Translations under genes and position numbers: made by a program
The notes under the pieces: model-generated
Database searches by the model: none
Seen by the model: only the letters and a program-made list of their open reading frames with translations
What the model was told of the DNA's origin: nothing
In this document: positions 6,986 through 18,968 of the stretch, in pieces
Position numbering within the stretch: position 1 is the first letter of the stretch
How the letters are laid out: each line of letters starts with the position of its first letter
DNA from: Paracoccus albus
Lineage (GTDB): Bacteria; Pseudomonadota; Alphaproteobacteria; Rhodobacterales; Rhodobacteraceae
NCBI RefSeq assembly: GCF_027913035.1
Contig: NZ_CP115775.1
Location: 2,750,501-2,814,500, forward strand
Length of the DNA stretch: 64,000 nt
Direction of reading: 5' to 3'

Positions 6986-8863
6986 ATGCGAACGATCCTA
7001 TTCCTCAGCCTCACTGCAATGCCAACGACCGCGCTTGCCCAGCAAACACAGCCCATCGTGCTGGATACCATTTATCTCGATGCCGGTCTTACCCCGATTG
7101 AACAGCAGGCATATGGCCGCGCGAATACCGTCATCACGGGTGAAGAACTGGAAGCATCCGGCGTGGCAACCGTTCAGGATGCGCTGCGCCGCGTTCCCGG
7201 CGTCGCCGTCAGCGGGTCTGGTGAAAGCAACACTCAGGTTCGCATTCGCGGCGCAGAGGGCAATCACACGCTGGTGTTGGTCGACGGCATCCGGGCGATG
7301 GCCGGGGCGCAGGAATATTTCTTCTCGGGCATTCCGTCGGCCAATATCGAGCGGATCGAGGTGCTTCGCGGCCCTCAATCGGTGTTCTTCGGTGCAGACG
7401 CATCCGCCGGGGTTATCAACATCATCACCGATAAGGGCGAGCCCGGCACCACTGCCCGCGCCGGGGTAGAATATGGCGACGGCTGGTCGGGCTATGCGCA
7501 TGTCAGCCGTCGCGACGATCGGGGCGGTGTCGCGCTGAGCTTCAGCCGGCGCAACGATCATGGCTATGACATCTCTGGCAGCAGGGGCGGCGATGATGAC
7601 GGGCTGCGGCGCAGCGACATGCAACTGTCGGCCGACTATGCGCTGAGCGATGACATCCGTGCGGGCGTGAACTTGCGCCGCGCGGATCAGGAATACGAAC
7701 ATGACGCGGTTAGCTGGCCCCAAACAGGTCCCGACGGCTACCTGACCGACAGCAATGACCGGAAAGAGCGGGCAGAGCGTGGTGGCCGGATCTGGCTGGA
7801 GGCAGACACGCTGGACGGACGTCTGCGTCACAGGCTGGCCTACGAGCAGACGCGATATGAGTTTGATGATTTCCAGTGGACCCAGACCGAAGCGCGCACC
7901 GACATCCTGAAATATCGCGGCGTCTATGGCCTTGACGGTCGCGTTGATGATGCAGACCACACGATTGCGTTCGGGTTGGAACGTCGAAAGGATGAAAACA
8001 GCCTTGCGACCGATCAGCGCCGCCGCTCTGATTCGGCCATTGTCGAATATCGCGGTGCCTTCACGAATGGGCTGGATGTTCAGCTTGGGGTGCGTCGCGA
8101 CGACAATGATGTGTTCAAGGATGCCACCACCTGGTCGCTCGGCCTGTCCTATCAACTGCCGAACGCGCCGGTGCGGCTTCACGCCTCTGCCGGGACCGGC
8201 GTGGTCAACCCCGACTATGCCGAGTTGTTCGGCGCTTATGGCTATGTCGGCAATCCCGACCTTCAGCCCGAAAAGAATCGTGGCTTCGACCTTGGTATCG
8301 AGGCAGAGCTTCTGGCCGGGCGCGCGGTCGTCGATCTGACCTATTTCCACGAAGATCTGGAAAATGAGATCACATGGAGCTTGACGAAGCGTCCAGACGG
8401 AACGAACTTCTTCAATCAGGAAGGGACCAGTAAGCGCCGGGGCGTCGAAATCGCCGCCAGCTATCAGGCAACGGATGACCTGACCATCGGTGCGGACTAC
8501 ACCTATCTTCATGCTAAAGACCCGGATGGCGGTGTCGAAACCCGCCGCCCGCGCCACCAGTTCGGGCTGAACGCGACCTATCTTTTTGCGGAAGGACGCG
8601 GCAGCCTGTCGGGCGATCTCACCTATGTCGCAGGGAATTTTGACGGCTATCCTGGTACAAGGCTTCCCGCCCCGAAAATTGGTCCAATTCCCAGAGAACT
8701 GCCTGACTACACCGTCGTTAACGTCGCGGCTGGATATGATGTCACGGACAATGTCCGGCTGACGGGCCGTGTGGTGAACCTGTTCGATGCAGAATACAGC
8801 GATCTTTGGGGATATCCGGCCCGTGGCAGAACGGCTTATCTCGGGCTGTCCACGACATGGTAA
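6986..8863 (+). CDS. btuB: TonB-dependent vitamin B12 receptor
   Basis: The 625-aa outer-membrane receptor imports cobalamin using TonB energy. A signal peptide (MRTILFLSLTAMPTTALA, cut before QQTQP) is followed by a short TonB-box region, the plug domain (about 40-150, with VQDALRRVPGVAVSGSG and VRIRGAEGNHTLVLVDGI), and a 22-strand-type barrel to the C-terminus. The last residue is Trp rather than the more usual Phe. The preceding cobalamin riboswitch is the strongest evidence for B12 as substrate. The stop codon overlaps the start of the next gene (ATGGTAA), so the binding-protein gene is coupled. Length matches BtuB. Confidence 0.9.
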   Translation: MRTILFLSLTAMPTTALAQQTQPIVLDTIYLDAGLTPIEQQAYGRANTVITGEELEASGVATVQDALRRVPGVAVSGSGESNTQVRIRGAEGNHTLVLVDGIRAMAGAQEYFFSGIPSANIERIEVLRGPQSVFFGADASAGVINIITDKGEPGTTARAGVEYGDGWSGYAHVSRRDDRGGVALSFSRRNDHGYDISGSRGGDDDGLRRSDMQLSADYALSDDIRAGVNLRRADQEYEHDAVSWPQTGPDGYLTDSNDRKERAERGGRIWLEADTLDGRLRHRLAYEQTRYEFDDFQWTQTEARTDILKYRGVYGLDGRVDDADHTIAFGLERRKDENSLATDQRRRSDSAIVEYRGAFTNGLDVQLGVRRDDNDVFKDATTWSLGLSYQLPNAPVRLHASAGTGVVNPDYAELFGAYGYVGNPDLQPEKNRGFDLGIEAELLAGRAVVDLTYFHEDLENEITWSLTKRPDGTNFFNQEGTSKRRGVEIAASYQATDDLTIGADYTYLHAKDPDGGVETRRPRHQFGLNATYLFAEGRGSLSGDLTYVAGNFDGYPGTRLPAPKIGPIPRELPDYTVVNVAAGYDVTDNVRLTGRVVNLFDAEYSDLWGYPARGRTAYLGLSTTW

Positions 8864-9639
8864 AACTTGCCGCCGCGCTTGCAGTGATGATTGCGGGCGC
8901 GGCCGCAGCCGCGCCGCCAAAGCGCGTCGTCTCGATCAACCTGTGTACCGATCAGCTTGCAATGCTTGTTGCCGCACCAGGTCAGCTTGTCTCCGTCTCT
9001 TGGCTGGCTGCCGATCCAAGTGTCTCTCTGATGGCGGAAGAGGCTGCGACGACTGGCCTCAACCACGGCAGCGCCGAAGAGGTCTTCGTCCAGCGACCGG
9101 AGCTTGTACTGGCAGGCACATATTCCACCGGGCCAGCGACGGATATGCTGCGGCGTCTGGGTATCAGGGTAGAGACATTGCCCCCTGCAAACTCCATCGC
9201 AGATGTCAGAGCAAACATCTTGCAGATGGGCAAGCTTTTGGGTCAGCCAGAACGGGCGGCTGATGTTCTGGTGCGATTTGACGCCGATCTTGCCGCAGTT
9301 CAACCCGGACCGTCGCGAGTGGCGGCGACCTATGCAGCGAACGGGTTCACAGCTGGTCCTGACAGTTTAAGCGCAGACATCCTGCGGCGTGCGGGGCTGA
9401 TGGCCTTGTCAGAAAAACTCGGAACTAGTGGCGGCAAGCTGTCACTGGAAGAACTTGTGCTCGCAACGCCGGACATGATCGTCACCGGCAGCCGCTACGC
9501 CGCACCTTCGCGGGCAGAGGGCGTGCTGGATCATCCTGCTTTCGCGGCCATCCCTGCCACGCGCCGCACCGTCCCGGACCGCGACTGGATGTGCGGTTTG
9601 CCCGCGGTCGCTGCCACCGTTGCGGGGCTGGCGAAATGA
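8857..9639 (+). CDS. btuF: Periplasmic cobalamin-binding protein, BtuF-like
   Basis: A 260-aa periplasmic binding protein with signal peptide MVKLAAALAVMIAGAAAA and the two-lobed helical-backbone metal-receptor fold. The first lobe begins PKRVVSINLCTDQLAMLV and the second lobe begins around residue 140. It hands cobalamin to the inner-membrane permease. The ATG at 8857 overlaps the btuB stop; a longer frame starts at 8806 inside btuB but would lose the signal peptide. The stop overlaps the permease start (ATGA). B12 specificity comes from the riboswitch operon rather than from recognisable ligand residues. Confidence 0.82.
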   Translation: MVKLAAALAVMIAGAAAAAPPKRVVSINLCTDQLAMLVAAPGQLVSVSWLAADPSVSLMAEEAATTGLNHGSAEEVFVQRPELVLAGTYSTGPATDMLRRLGIRVETLPPANSIADVRANILQMGKLLGQPERAADVLVRFDADLAAVQPGPSRVAATYAANGFTAGPDSLSADILRRAGLMALSEKLGTSGGKLSLEELVLATPDMIVTGSRYAAPSRAEGVLDHPAFAAIPATRRTVPDRDWMCGLPAVAATVAGLAK

Positions 9640-10610
9640 AGGTCACGTTAGTGCTTGCCCTCTTGTGCCTTTGCCTGATGGTAGCCTCGGTCCTGATCGG
9701 CCCCGCAGAGGCCGGTCTGACAGAAAGCCTGCACGCATTGTGGACGGGCGACGGTGCTTTGGGTCTGGTCATGCGCGAAATCCGCCTGCCCCGCGCCGTT
9801 CTTGGGTTTCTGGTGGGCGCCTCGCTGGGTCTGTCGGGCGCGGCCATGCAGGGGTATCTGCGCAACCCTCTGGCAGAGCCGGGGCTGATCGGCGTGTCCG
9901 GTTCAGCGGCTTTGGGTGCCGTTCTTGCGCTGCATACGGGTTTCGTTGCCGCCTTTGCGTTGGCTCTGCCGCTTGCTGCGCTGTCGGGTGCTATCATCGC
10001 TGTTGGCCTTATCCTGATGCTGGCCGGGCCGGGAGGCAGTTCTCTTTCGCTTATTCTTGCCGGGGTGGCGATATCCGCCTTTGCCGCTGCGCTGACCTCT
10101 CTGGTGCTGAACCTGTCGCCGAACCCGTTTGCGGCCGGTGAGATCGTGTTCTGGATGATGGGCTCGCTTGCGGACAGGTCATGGGTGCATGTCATGCTGG
10201 CCGCGCCATTCATGGCGTGTGGCGGGCTGTTGCTTCTTGGCTGCGGTCGCGGTCTGGACGCACTGACGCTGGGCGAAGATGCCGCTGCCTCAATGGGAAT
10301 CAACATGCGCGCCCTACGCGTTCAGCTTGTGATGGGCGTCGCCGCGATGGTCGGTGCGGCAACTGCCGTTGCCGGTGCAATCGGATTCGTCGGGTTGGTG
10401 GTGCCGCACCTTTTGCGGCGCAGTGTGGCCGGGCAGCCGGCCCTTTTGCTGCCGGCCTCTGCCGCCGGTGGGGCGGCTTTGGTGCTGGCCGCCGATATAG
10501 CGGTCAGGGTTGTCATGGCGGGCCGCGATCTGAAGCTGGGCGTTGTGATGGCGCTGATCGGTGCGCCGGTCTTTCTGCATCTGATCTGGCGTCAAAGGCG
10601 GGGGTTCTGA
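9636..10610 (+). CDS. btuC: Cobalamin ABC transporter permease, BtuC-like (FecCD family)
   Basis: A 324-aa integral membrane protein of the FecCD/BtuC family with about ten predicted helices. Signatures are LPRAVLGFLVGASLGLSGAA followed by MQGYLRNPLAEPGLIGVSG, and near the end FVGLVVPHLLRR, the coupling region that contacts the ATPase. Two copies form the inner-membrane channel. The start at 9636 overlaps the binding-protein stop by four bases, and the stop overlaps the ATPase start (TGATG). The tight overlaps show a single B12-responsive operon. Confidence 0.87.
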   Translation: MKVTLVLALLCLCLMVASVLIGPAEAGLTESLHALWTGDGALGLVMREIRLPRAVLGFLVGASLGLSGAAMQGYLRNPLAEPGLIGVSGSAALGAVLALHTGFVAAFALALPLAALSGAIIAVGLILMLAGPGGSSLSLILAGVAISAFAAALTSLVLNLSPNPFAAGEIVFWMMGSLADRSWVHVMLAAPFMACGGLLLLGCGRGLDALTLGEDAAASMGINMRALRVQLVMGVAAMVGAATAVAGAIGFVGLVVPHLLRRSVAGQPALLLPASAAGGAALVLAADIAVRVVMAGRDLKLGVVMALIGAPVFLHLIWRQRRGF

Positions 10611-11350
10611 TGGAAGTGAGCATCCGCGACCTGACTGTGAAACGCGGCGCCAAAACGGTGCTGGATCATGCGACCGTGAGTGTGGCACCCGGAGAGTTCA
10701 TTGGCCTGATTGGCCCGAACGGCGCGGGCAAGACCACACTGATGCGCGCAATGCTGGGCCTGATCGGCGCGTCCGGCCACTCTGATCTGGCGGCAATGCC
10801 AGCCAACAGACGCGCTGCAATGGCCGCATGGCTGCCACAGCAGCGCGAAGCTGCCTGGCCCGTTAGTGTTGAACGCCTTGTCAGGCTGGGCCGCATCCCG
10901 CATCGCCGCCCGGATGCAGACGAAGACCTCGTTTCAAAGAGCATTGATCGCATGGGGCTGCAATCATTGCGCCACCGCCCGGTGACAGAACTTTCCGGCG
11001 GAGAATTGGCCCGCGCGCTGATCGCCAGAGCGCTTGCCCAGAACACGCCCCTGCTGATGGCAGATGAACCCATTGCGGGCCTTGATCCCGCCTATCAGAT
11101 TGCGACGATGCAACTGTTTCGCGACCTTGCCGATGAGGGGCGCAGCGTCATCGCATCGCTGCATGATCTTGGCCTCGCAGCACGCCACTGCACGCGCCTT
11201 GTTATGATGGCTGGCGGCAGGATCATCGCGGATGGAAAGCCGCAGGACGTGCTGACAGCCGAACTTCTGGCTCGCACATTCGGGATTCGGGGATATTTCG
11301 CCGAAGCGAAAGAGGGGCCGGTGTTCCAGCCCCTCCACTTAGTGATGTGA
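10610..11350 (+). CDS. btuD: Cobalamin ABC transporter ATPase, BtuD-like
   Basis: The 246-aa ATPase powers cobalamin import. Walker A is GPNGAGKTT (about residue 35-43), the signature is LSGGELARA, Walker B is LLMADEPIAGLD, and the switch histidine is in SLHDLG. It is the last gene of the riboswitch-controlled operon and starts inside the permease stop codon. Its stop lies 27 bases from the convergent katG stop; I see no clear terminator in that gap. Ferric-siderophore or haem ATPases have the same motifs, so the B12 role rests on context. Confidence 0.87.
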   Translation: MEVSIRDLTVKRGAKTVLDHATVSVAPGEFIGLIGPNGAGKTTLMRAMLGLIGASGHSDLAAMPANRRAAMAAWLPQQREAAWPVSVERLVRLGRIPHRRPDADEDLVSKSIDRMGLQSLRHRPVTELSGGELARALIARALAQNTPLLMADEPIAGLDPAYQIATMQLFRDLADEGRSVIASLHDLGLAARHCTRLVMMAGGRIIADGKPQDVLTAELLARTFGIRGYFAEAKEGPVFQPLHLVM

Positions 11351-11377
11351 CGCCTGACTGAAGCAGTTGCGAGCCGT

Positions 11378-13698
<2,321 letters not shown>

Positions 13699-13700
13699 TG

Positions 13701-14588
13701 ATGCAGTCGGTGACACTGAAACAGCTTCGCTATTTTGAGGCCCTGGCCCGCACTGGCCAGTTCGGCCGCGCTGCCGAGGATTGTGCGATTACTCAGCCCG
13801 CCCTTTCCATGCAGATCAAAGAACTGGAAGGCCAGATCGGCGCACCACTGGTTGAACGCAGCGCGCGTCAGGTCCGTCTGACGGCATTGGGGCAGCAATT
13901 CGCCGTCCGCGCCAGAGAGATCATTCGTTCTGTCGATGAGCTTGGCTCCCTTGCCCGTGCGGAAAGCGACGATCTGTCTGGGCCATTGCGGATCGGCGTC
14001 ATACCAACCGTCGCCCCCTATCTGCTGCCGCGCCTGATCCAGACTCTGGCCCATCAGTATCCGGCAGTTGACGCGCAACCACGCGAGACGGTGACGAAGC
14101 GTCTGATCGAGGACCTGTTGGAACTGCGACTGGACATCGCAATCGTTGCCCTGCCGGTGTCAGAGCCCACATTGCACGAAGAGCCGCTGTTCGACGAAGA
14201 GTTCGTTCTGGTCAGACCCGCCGCCGATGCCGATCGACCTGTCCCGAATGCAGAGAACCTGCAACAGATGCGCCTGCTTCTGCTGGAGGAAGGCCACTGC
14301 TTCCGCGATCAGGCATTGTCGTTTTGCAAACTCGCCAAGGCACCGCGCGGGCTGATGGAAGGAAGTTCGCTGGCAACGCTGGTGCAGATGGTCGGCGCGG
14401 GAATCGGCGTGACCCTGGTCCCGGAAATGGCCGTCGATATCGAAACCCGCAATACTCAGGTATCGGTGGCGCGGCTGGGCGCACCCAGACCGACGCGGAC
14501 GATTGGCATGGTGTGGCGAAAATCCAACCCGCTGTCGGATAAGTTCGGCCAGATTGCCCGCATCGTTGCCGAGGTCGGGCAGAGCTGA
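13701..14588 (+). CDS. oxyR: Peroxide-sensing LysR-type regulator OxyR
   Basis: A 295-aa LysR-family activator. The N-terminal winged helix-turn-helix (residues 5-63, with AAEDCAITQPALSMQIKELE) binds DNA and the C-terminal domain senses peroxide. Both redox cysteines are present: Cys200 in EEGHCFRDQ and Cys209 in LSFC, matching Cys199 and Cys208 of E. coli OxyR. Oxidation to the disulfide should activate katG. It is divergent from katG, and its stop lies 18 bases from the convergent yehW stop. Confidence 0.95.
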   Translation: MQSVTLKQLRYFEALARTGQFGRAAEDCAITQPALSMQIKELEGQIGAPLVERSARQVRLTALGQQFAVRAREIIRSVDELGSLARAESDDLSGPLRIGVIPTVAPYLLPRLIQTLAHQYPAVDAQPRETVTKRLIEDLLELRLDIAIVALPVSEPTLHEEPLFDEEFVLVRPAADADRPVPNAENLQQMRLLLLEEGHCFRDQALSFCKLAKAPRGLMEGSSLATLVQMVGAGIGVTLVPEMAVDIETRNTQVSVARLGAPRPTRTIGMVWRKSNPLSDKFGQIARIVAEVGQS

Positions 14589-14606
14589 CCGTGACGGCAG
14601 CAAGCC

Positions 14607-15347
14607 TCAGCCCTGGCCGAGCCCTATTTTGCGGGCTGTTCGCGTCTCAAGCCTCTGGAACGCCTCATAGATCAGGATCGCCAGAAGGCCGACCACCAGA
14701 CCGCCCTGCAAAACAAAGGCGGTGTTGGACGACAACAACCCGGCGATAATCACCTCTCCCAGCGTTTTGGCGGCGACGGTCGAACCGATGGTCGCGGTGG
14801 CCAGCGAAATGACGGCGGACAGACGGATACCGGCAAGGATCAGGGGCAAGGCCAGTGGCAATTCGATCTGCCAAAGCCGCTGGCGCCGTGTCAGGCCCAT
14901 GCCCCGCGCGGCTTCTGCGACATCCGGCGGCTGGCTGGTCAGGCCCGTCAGCGTGTTCTCAAAGATCGGCAGCAGACCATACAGGAAAAGCGCCACCAGT
15001 GTCGGCCCGGCACCGAAGCCCATGACCGGCACGGCAAGCGCCAGAACGGCAACCGGCGGAAAGGTCTGGCCGACAGAGGTGATCGTGCGGGCAAGCGGCA
15101 GAAATTCGCGCCCGACTGGCCGCGTCACCAAAATGCCCAACCCGACCGCAACGATGGTCGAGGCGATGACCGCGACGGCCACCAGCCCAAGATGCGACAA
15201 GGTCAGGCTCATCAGGCTGGTCTGGGTGTAAATTGCGGGCGCATTGTTCTGGGTCAGCGGCTCAAACAGCCACGTAAAGCTGTGCGGGCTGAGAAGAAAT
15301 GCCAGCAGGAACAGCGCCGCCAATCCCAGAAGAATACGGCCTGTCAT
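14607..15347 (-). CDS. yehW: Osmoprotectant ABC transporter permease, YehW-type
   Basis: A 246-aa inner-membrane permease of the OpuBB/YehW type with about six helices. The family signature is in the second half: LYGLLPIFENTLTGL, then VAEAARGMGLTRRQRLWQIE and LPLALPLILAGIRLS, the EAA loop that docks the ATPase. It would pair with the YehY permease. It is the last gene of osmF-yehY-yehX-yehW, the same order as yehZYXW of E. coli, and overlaps the ATPase gene by four bases. The substrate is probably glycine betaine or another quaternary amine, with low affinity in characterised systems. Confidence 0.85.
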   Translation of the reverse strand: MTGRILLGLAALFLLAFLLSPHSFTWLFEPLTQNNAPAIYTQTSLMSLTLSHLGLVAVAVIASTIVAVGLGILVTRPVGREFLPLARTITSVGQTFPPVAVLALAVPVMGFGAGPTLVALFLYGLLPIFENTLTGLTSQPPDVAEAARGMGLTRRQRLWQIELPLALPLILAGIRLSAVISLATATIGSTVAAKTLGEVIIAGLLSSNTAFVLQGGLVVGLLAILIYEAFQRLETRTARKIGLGQG

Positions 15348-16285
15348 GTTACAGCCGAGGCCTCTGCCTCGCCCGCTGCGAGTTCGCGCAGGCGTTCCAG
15401 CGTAACGATCCCGCCGCCCTCAACCGGCAAGGCATCGCGCCCGGACCAGAGGCATTCCGCCAATGCGTCGCGCAAGCTGTCCTGCGGTGAAATCGGCTCC
15501 CCCACAGCCTCTCCGGGCCGGACCAGATCGCCTACGCTGGACAAGGACAGCAAGCGGAATGGACGCTCACCACTGCCGATCAGCGCTTTGACGAATGGGG
15601 TGGCCGGTTTGGTCAGAATTTCCACCGGCGGGCCATATTGCAGCAGCCTGCCCTTATCCATCACCGCGATACGGTCACCCAGTGCCACCGCCTCTTCCAT
15701 ATCATGGGTGACAATGATCAGCGTCGTTCCAAGCTGGCGCTGAAGAACCCGCAAATCCTCCTGCGCTTTGGCCCTGATAACCGGATCGAGCGCACCGAAG
15801 GGTTCATCCATCAGCAGAAGTTCGGGTCGGGCAGCAAGTGCCCGCGCCACGCCAACGCGCTGCTGCTGTCCACCCGACAACTCATGCGGCGTACGATCAC
15901 GAAACTCCGCCGGGTTTAGCTGGAACAGCTCCAGCAGTTCGTCAACGCGCGATCGGATTTCAGCGCCGGACCATTTCAGCAGCGTGGGAACGGTGGCGAT
16001 ATTCTGCGCCACCGTGCGATGGGGGAACAGGCCGTGCCCCTGGATGGCATAGCCGATGCGCCGCCGCAGCAGATGCGGCGCAAGTGTGGCTGTGTCGGTT
16101 CCTGCGATCAGGACCTTGCCCGACGTCGGCTCTACCAGACGGTTGATCATCCGCAGAAGCGTCGTCTTGCCAGAGCCGGAGGTTCCGACAAGCGCGGCGA
16201 TCTGACCCTTTTCGACCGTCAGAGTGACATCATCAACGACCGTGTTCGCGTCGTATTGCTTGGTCAGGTTCTGGATCTCGATCAT
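15344..16285 (-). CDS. yehX: Osmoprotectant ABC transporter ATPase, YehX-type
   Basis: A 313-aa ATPase of the OpuBA/ProV/YehX group. Walker A GTSGSGKTT is near residue 35, the signature LSGGQQQRVGVARALA is near 136, Walker B is LLLMDEPFGALD, and the switch is VTHDMEEA. The roughly 70-residue C-terminal tail carries a single CBS-like half domain rather than the CBS pair of ProV. It overlaps both neighbours by four bases (ATGA), so the operon is translationally coupled. It drives uptake through YehY and YehW. Confidence 0.87.
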   Translation of the reverse strand: MIEIQNLTKQYDANTVVDDVTLTVEKGQIAALVGTSGSGKTTLLRMINRLVEPTSGKVLIAGTDTATLAPHLLRRRIGYAIQGHGLFPHRTVAQNIATVPTLLKWSGAEIRSRVDELLELFQLNPAEFRDRTPHELSGGQQQRVGVARALAARPELLLMDEPFGALDPVIRAKAQEDLRVLQRQLGTTLIIVTHDMEEAVALGDRIAVMDKGRLLQYGPPVEILTKPATPFVKALIGSGERPFRLLSLSSVGDLVRPGEAVGEPISPQDSLRDALAECLWSGRDALPVEGGGIVTLERLRELAAGEAEASAVT

Positions 16286-17481
16286 GTCCCTGTCCTTTTT
16301 ACCTTGCTGTGATCCAGTGCCTCGACCAGCAGATCAAGCGCGATACCCGCCACCAGAGCGAGCGCAATCGTCGGCAGCGCCCCCAGCAGAACAAGATCCA
16401 TCGCTGTCTGGTTGAGGCCCTGAAAGACGAAGGTCCCAAAGCCGCCGCCGCCGATCAGCCCGGCAATGACCGCGAGGCCAATATTCTGGACCAAGACGAT
16501 CCTGACAGCCGCGATAATGACGGGAAGCGCCAATGGCAGCAGCACGCCGCGCAGAACCTGCGCATTCGTCATACCCAGCCCCAAAGCCGCATCGCGGGCC
16601 GCAGGCGAAACGCCGTTCAGACCCACAAGTGTGTTCGAGACCACCGGCAGCAGCGAATAAAGGAACAGCGCGACAAGCGCGGGGAATATGCCGATCCCTG
16701 CGATTCCCATCGAGGCTGCGCCGGGCACGTTCAAGGCGATCCATCCGAAGATCGGTATCATGATCCCGAACAAGGCAAGCGACGGGATGGTCTGCAGGAT
16801 ATTCAGCACGCCCAAAACGGGCCTGCGGAAACGTGGGCTCTGATAGATCGCGATACCGATGGGCAATCCCACCACCATCGCCGCACCCAGAGAGCCGAAG
16901 GCAAGGACAAGATGCTGCCAAGCCTCGCGCCAGAACACGTCCTTGCGGGCAGCGTATTCCCGCATGACCGAAACACCGTCCAGCCACCCGGACCAAAGGA
17001 TCGCGCAGATCACAAGGATTGATCCGCCCAGCATCAGCCAACGCTGCGTCAGCGTCAGATGCATCCGCGAAAGCGCATCCGTCGCCATCAACGCAAAGGC
17101 CAGCAAAAGCAGCCAGAACCCGCTGGAGGGCGCGACACGTGCCATTGTATTGCCGTCTGGCGTCAGGGCCTGCGCCGTCGCCCCAAGCGCCAGCAAGGCT
17201 GCAACCACGCCCGCGAAGCCGATGACCAATCGCAGCCGCAGCGGCACACGGGCCGAAACCGCAGCCAGCAGGCCGCAAGCGAAAACGCCTGCCAGCAGCC
17301 ACCCCATCGTGGCCAACGCGCCGGGAAGAAGCACACCTTCGCCCAACACGATGCGGTTCGCCTTGAACTGAACAAATGGCACGGATAGCCCGATCAGGCC
17401 GAGAACCGCGAACAACAGGCCGGGCCGACTGATGGCAGAGCCTGCTGCGTGGTGATCTGCGGATGCGGTCGCTTCGCTCAT
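16282..17481 (-). CDS. yehY: Osmoprotectant ABC transporter permease, YehY-type
   Basis: A 399-aa permease, longer than YehW because of an N-terminal set of about four to five extra helices (to about residue 165) before the canonical binding-protein-dependent permease domain. The EAA loop region reads ARDAALGLGMTNAQVLRGV. I chose the ATG at 17481; an in-frame GTG at 17517 would add 12 residues, and neither has a clear ribosome site. It begins 57 bases after the binding-protein gene and overlaps the ATPase gene by four bases. Length and order match YehY of the yehZYXW system. Confidence 0.85.
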   Translation of the reverse strand: MSEATASADHHAAGSAISRPGLLFAVLGLIGLSVPFVQFKANRIVLGEGVLLPGALATMGWLLAGVFACGLLAAVSARVPLRLRLVIGFAGVVAALLALGATAQALTPDGNTMARVAPSSGFWLLLLAFALMATDALSRMHLTLTQRWLMLGGSILVICAILWSGWLDGVSVMREYAARKDVFWREAWQHLVLAFGSLGAAMVVGLPIGIAIYQSPRFRRPVLGVLNILQTIPSLALFGIMIPIFGWIALNVPGAASMGIAGIGIFPALVALFLYSLLPVVSNTLVGLNGVSPAARDAALGLGMTNAQVLRGVLLPLALPVIIAAVRIVLVQNIGLAVIAGLIGGGGFGTFVFQGLNQTAMDLVLLGALPTIALALVAGIALDLLVEALDHSKVKRTGT

Positions 17482-17538
17482 GGATATTGCAAGAGCGTCA
17501 GCCTTGACCGACCACACTCAGGCGGTCGGCGTCAGGCG

Positions 17539-18447
17539 TCACTCCAGTATGCCCTGCTGGGTCAGATAGTCGGTCGCGACGGCATTTGCCGGCTCGCCGC
17601 CGACCTGGATCCGGCCATTCAGCTCTTGCAGAGTCTCAAGCGTCAGCCCTTCGAATATCGGGTTCAGCACATCGGCGATCTCCGGATGTGCTTCCAGTGT
17701 CTCAGCCCGGACAACGGGGGCTGGCTGATACACAGGTTCGACCGATTTGTCGTCCGCCATGACAACAAGACCCGCCGGGGCAATGCCGCCATCGGTGCCG
17801 TAAACCATCGCCGCATTCACGCCCGAGGTCTGCTGCGCCGCCGCCGCGATGGTTGCAGCTGTGTCACCACCCGAAAGCTGAACCAGCTGATCGGGCGTCA
17901 GTTCAAAGCCATAAGCCGACTGGAAAGCTGGCAAAGCTGCGGGAGAGGTTACAAATTCGGTCGAGGCGGCAAGCTTTACCTCACCCCCATCCGCCACATA
18001 TTTGCCGAAATCCGACATCGTCTTCAGGCTGCCCTCATCGGCCAGATCCTGCCGGACCGCGATGGCCCATGTGTTGTTCGCAGGCGAGGGCGCCAGCCAG
18101 ATCAGGCCCGCTTCCTCATCAAGCTCTGCCGCGCGAGCGTAGCCTTCGGCGGCATTCTTCCAAACCTCGCTGTCAGCCTCGTTATGAAAGAACGCGGCAT
18201 TGCCGGTATATTCGGGATAGATGTCAATCTGACCTGCGACCAAGGCATCACGCACGATGGGCGTCCCGCCAAGTTGCAACTTGTCCTGCACCGGCAGGCC
18301 TGCATTCTGTAGCGCAAGGAATATCATATTGCCAAGCAAACCGCCTTCGGTATCAATCTTCGACGATACCACGATATCTTGGGCCGAGGCTGCACCCCCA
18401 GCCAACCCGATCAGGGCGGCAGCGGCCAGAGTGTTCACACGGTTCAT
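17539..18447 (-). CDS. osmF: Osmoprotectant-binding periplasmic protein OsmF/YehZ
   Basis: A 302-aa substrate-binding protein of the OpuAC family. A signal peptide (MNRVNTLAAAALIGLAGGAA, then SA, cut before QDIVV) directs it to the periplasm. Typical family phrases are VVSSKIDTEGGLLGNMIF and IYPEYTGNAAFF. It is first in the operon with yehY, yehX and yehW. The start at 18447 has AGGAGA seven bases upstream; an in-frame ATG 24 bases earlier lacks one. In characterised yeh systems the binding protein has low affinity for glycine betaine, so the real ligand here is open. Confidence 0.86.
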   Translation of the reverse strand: MNRVNTLAAAALIGLAGGAASAQDIVVSSKIDTEGGLLGNMIFLALQNAGLPVQDKLQLGGTPIVRDALVAGQIDIYPEYTGNAAFFHNEADSEVWKNAAEGYARAAELDEEAGLIWLAPSPANNTWAIAVRQDLADEGSLKTMSDFGKYVADGGEVKLAASTEFVTSPAALPAFQSAYGFELTPDQLVQLSGGDTAATIAAAAQQTSGVNAAMVYGTDGGIAPAGLVVMADDKSVEPVYQPAPVVRAETLEAHPEIADVLNPIFEGLTLETLQELNGRIQVGGEPANAVATDYLTQQGILE

Positions 18448-18968
18448 CAGAATCTCTCCTATTGCGGTCATTTGCTGTCATTGCGTTCTGTTTAGACGCG
18501 GTCGCAATCCCTAAAGTTTCATCGAAAGGCGAAAAGGGCGGAGTTGCAAGCAATTCGGCCCGGAAAGCAGCATTGGTGAAAGTACCGTGAAGGAAGGTCA
18601 CCGCAGCCGATTTCAGCAAAACACGCGCAAGACCGGGCAAATCTGCGCAAATGCTATTGCACAACAACGCATTTTACCAAGGCATCATGAAAGCGGAACA
18701 ACTCTACTGCACAGCGCGACGAAATCTGGTTCTGATCCGTTCAGGGCGATCTGGCGGGGCAGTAAATCGTATTTCTTAGCAGTTGGGGCCGTGATTAAAA
18801 AAGATCACTTCCTTTCAAATGCGCCTCGGCCGCGAACCGTTCGAGCGCGGGCGGAAATATCAAAGAAATTTACTCAGGCTCTAGACCCTCTCAGACAGCG
18901 GCGATAGAAACAGGCGACCGCGTGCAGCCAAGCATTCAGCCATACGCAGAACGCAAAAGGATCATTTG
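18448..18968. other. Long divergent intergenic region between osmF and the siderophore importer
   Basis: About 520 bases hold the promoters of osmF (left) and of the siderophore operon (right). Short frames inside have no ribosome sites or family features. The clearest structure is GTGAT (18791-18795), eight A-rich bases, then ATCAC (18804-18808), an inverted repeat of regulator-site size about 160 bases before the importer start. I could not identify a convincing Fur, RirA or Irr box. Confidence 0.4.

Noticed and set aside
11351..11377. A terminator between btuD and katG
   Set aside because: The 27-base gap has no stable stem-loop that I can pair by eye.
18353..18667. 104-codon frame overlapping the osmF start and its promoter region
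   Set aside because: No ribosome site, overlaps the signal peptide of OsmF in another frame, and no protein-like features.
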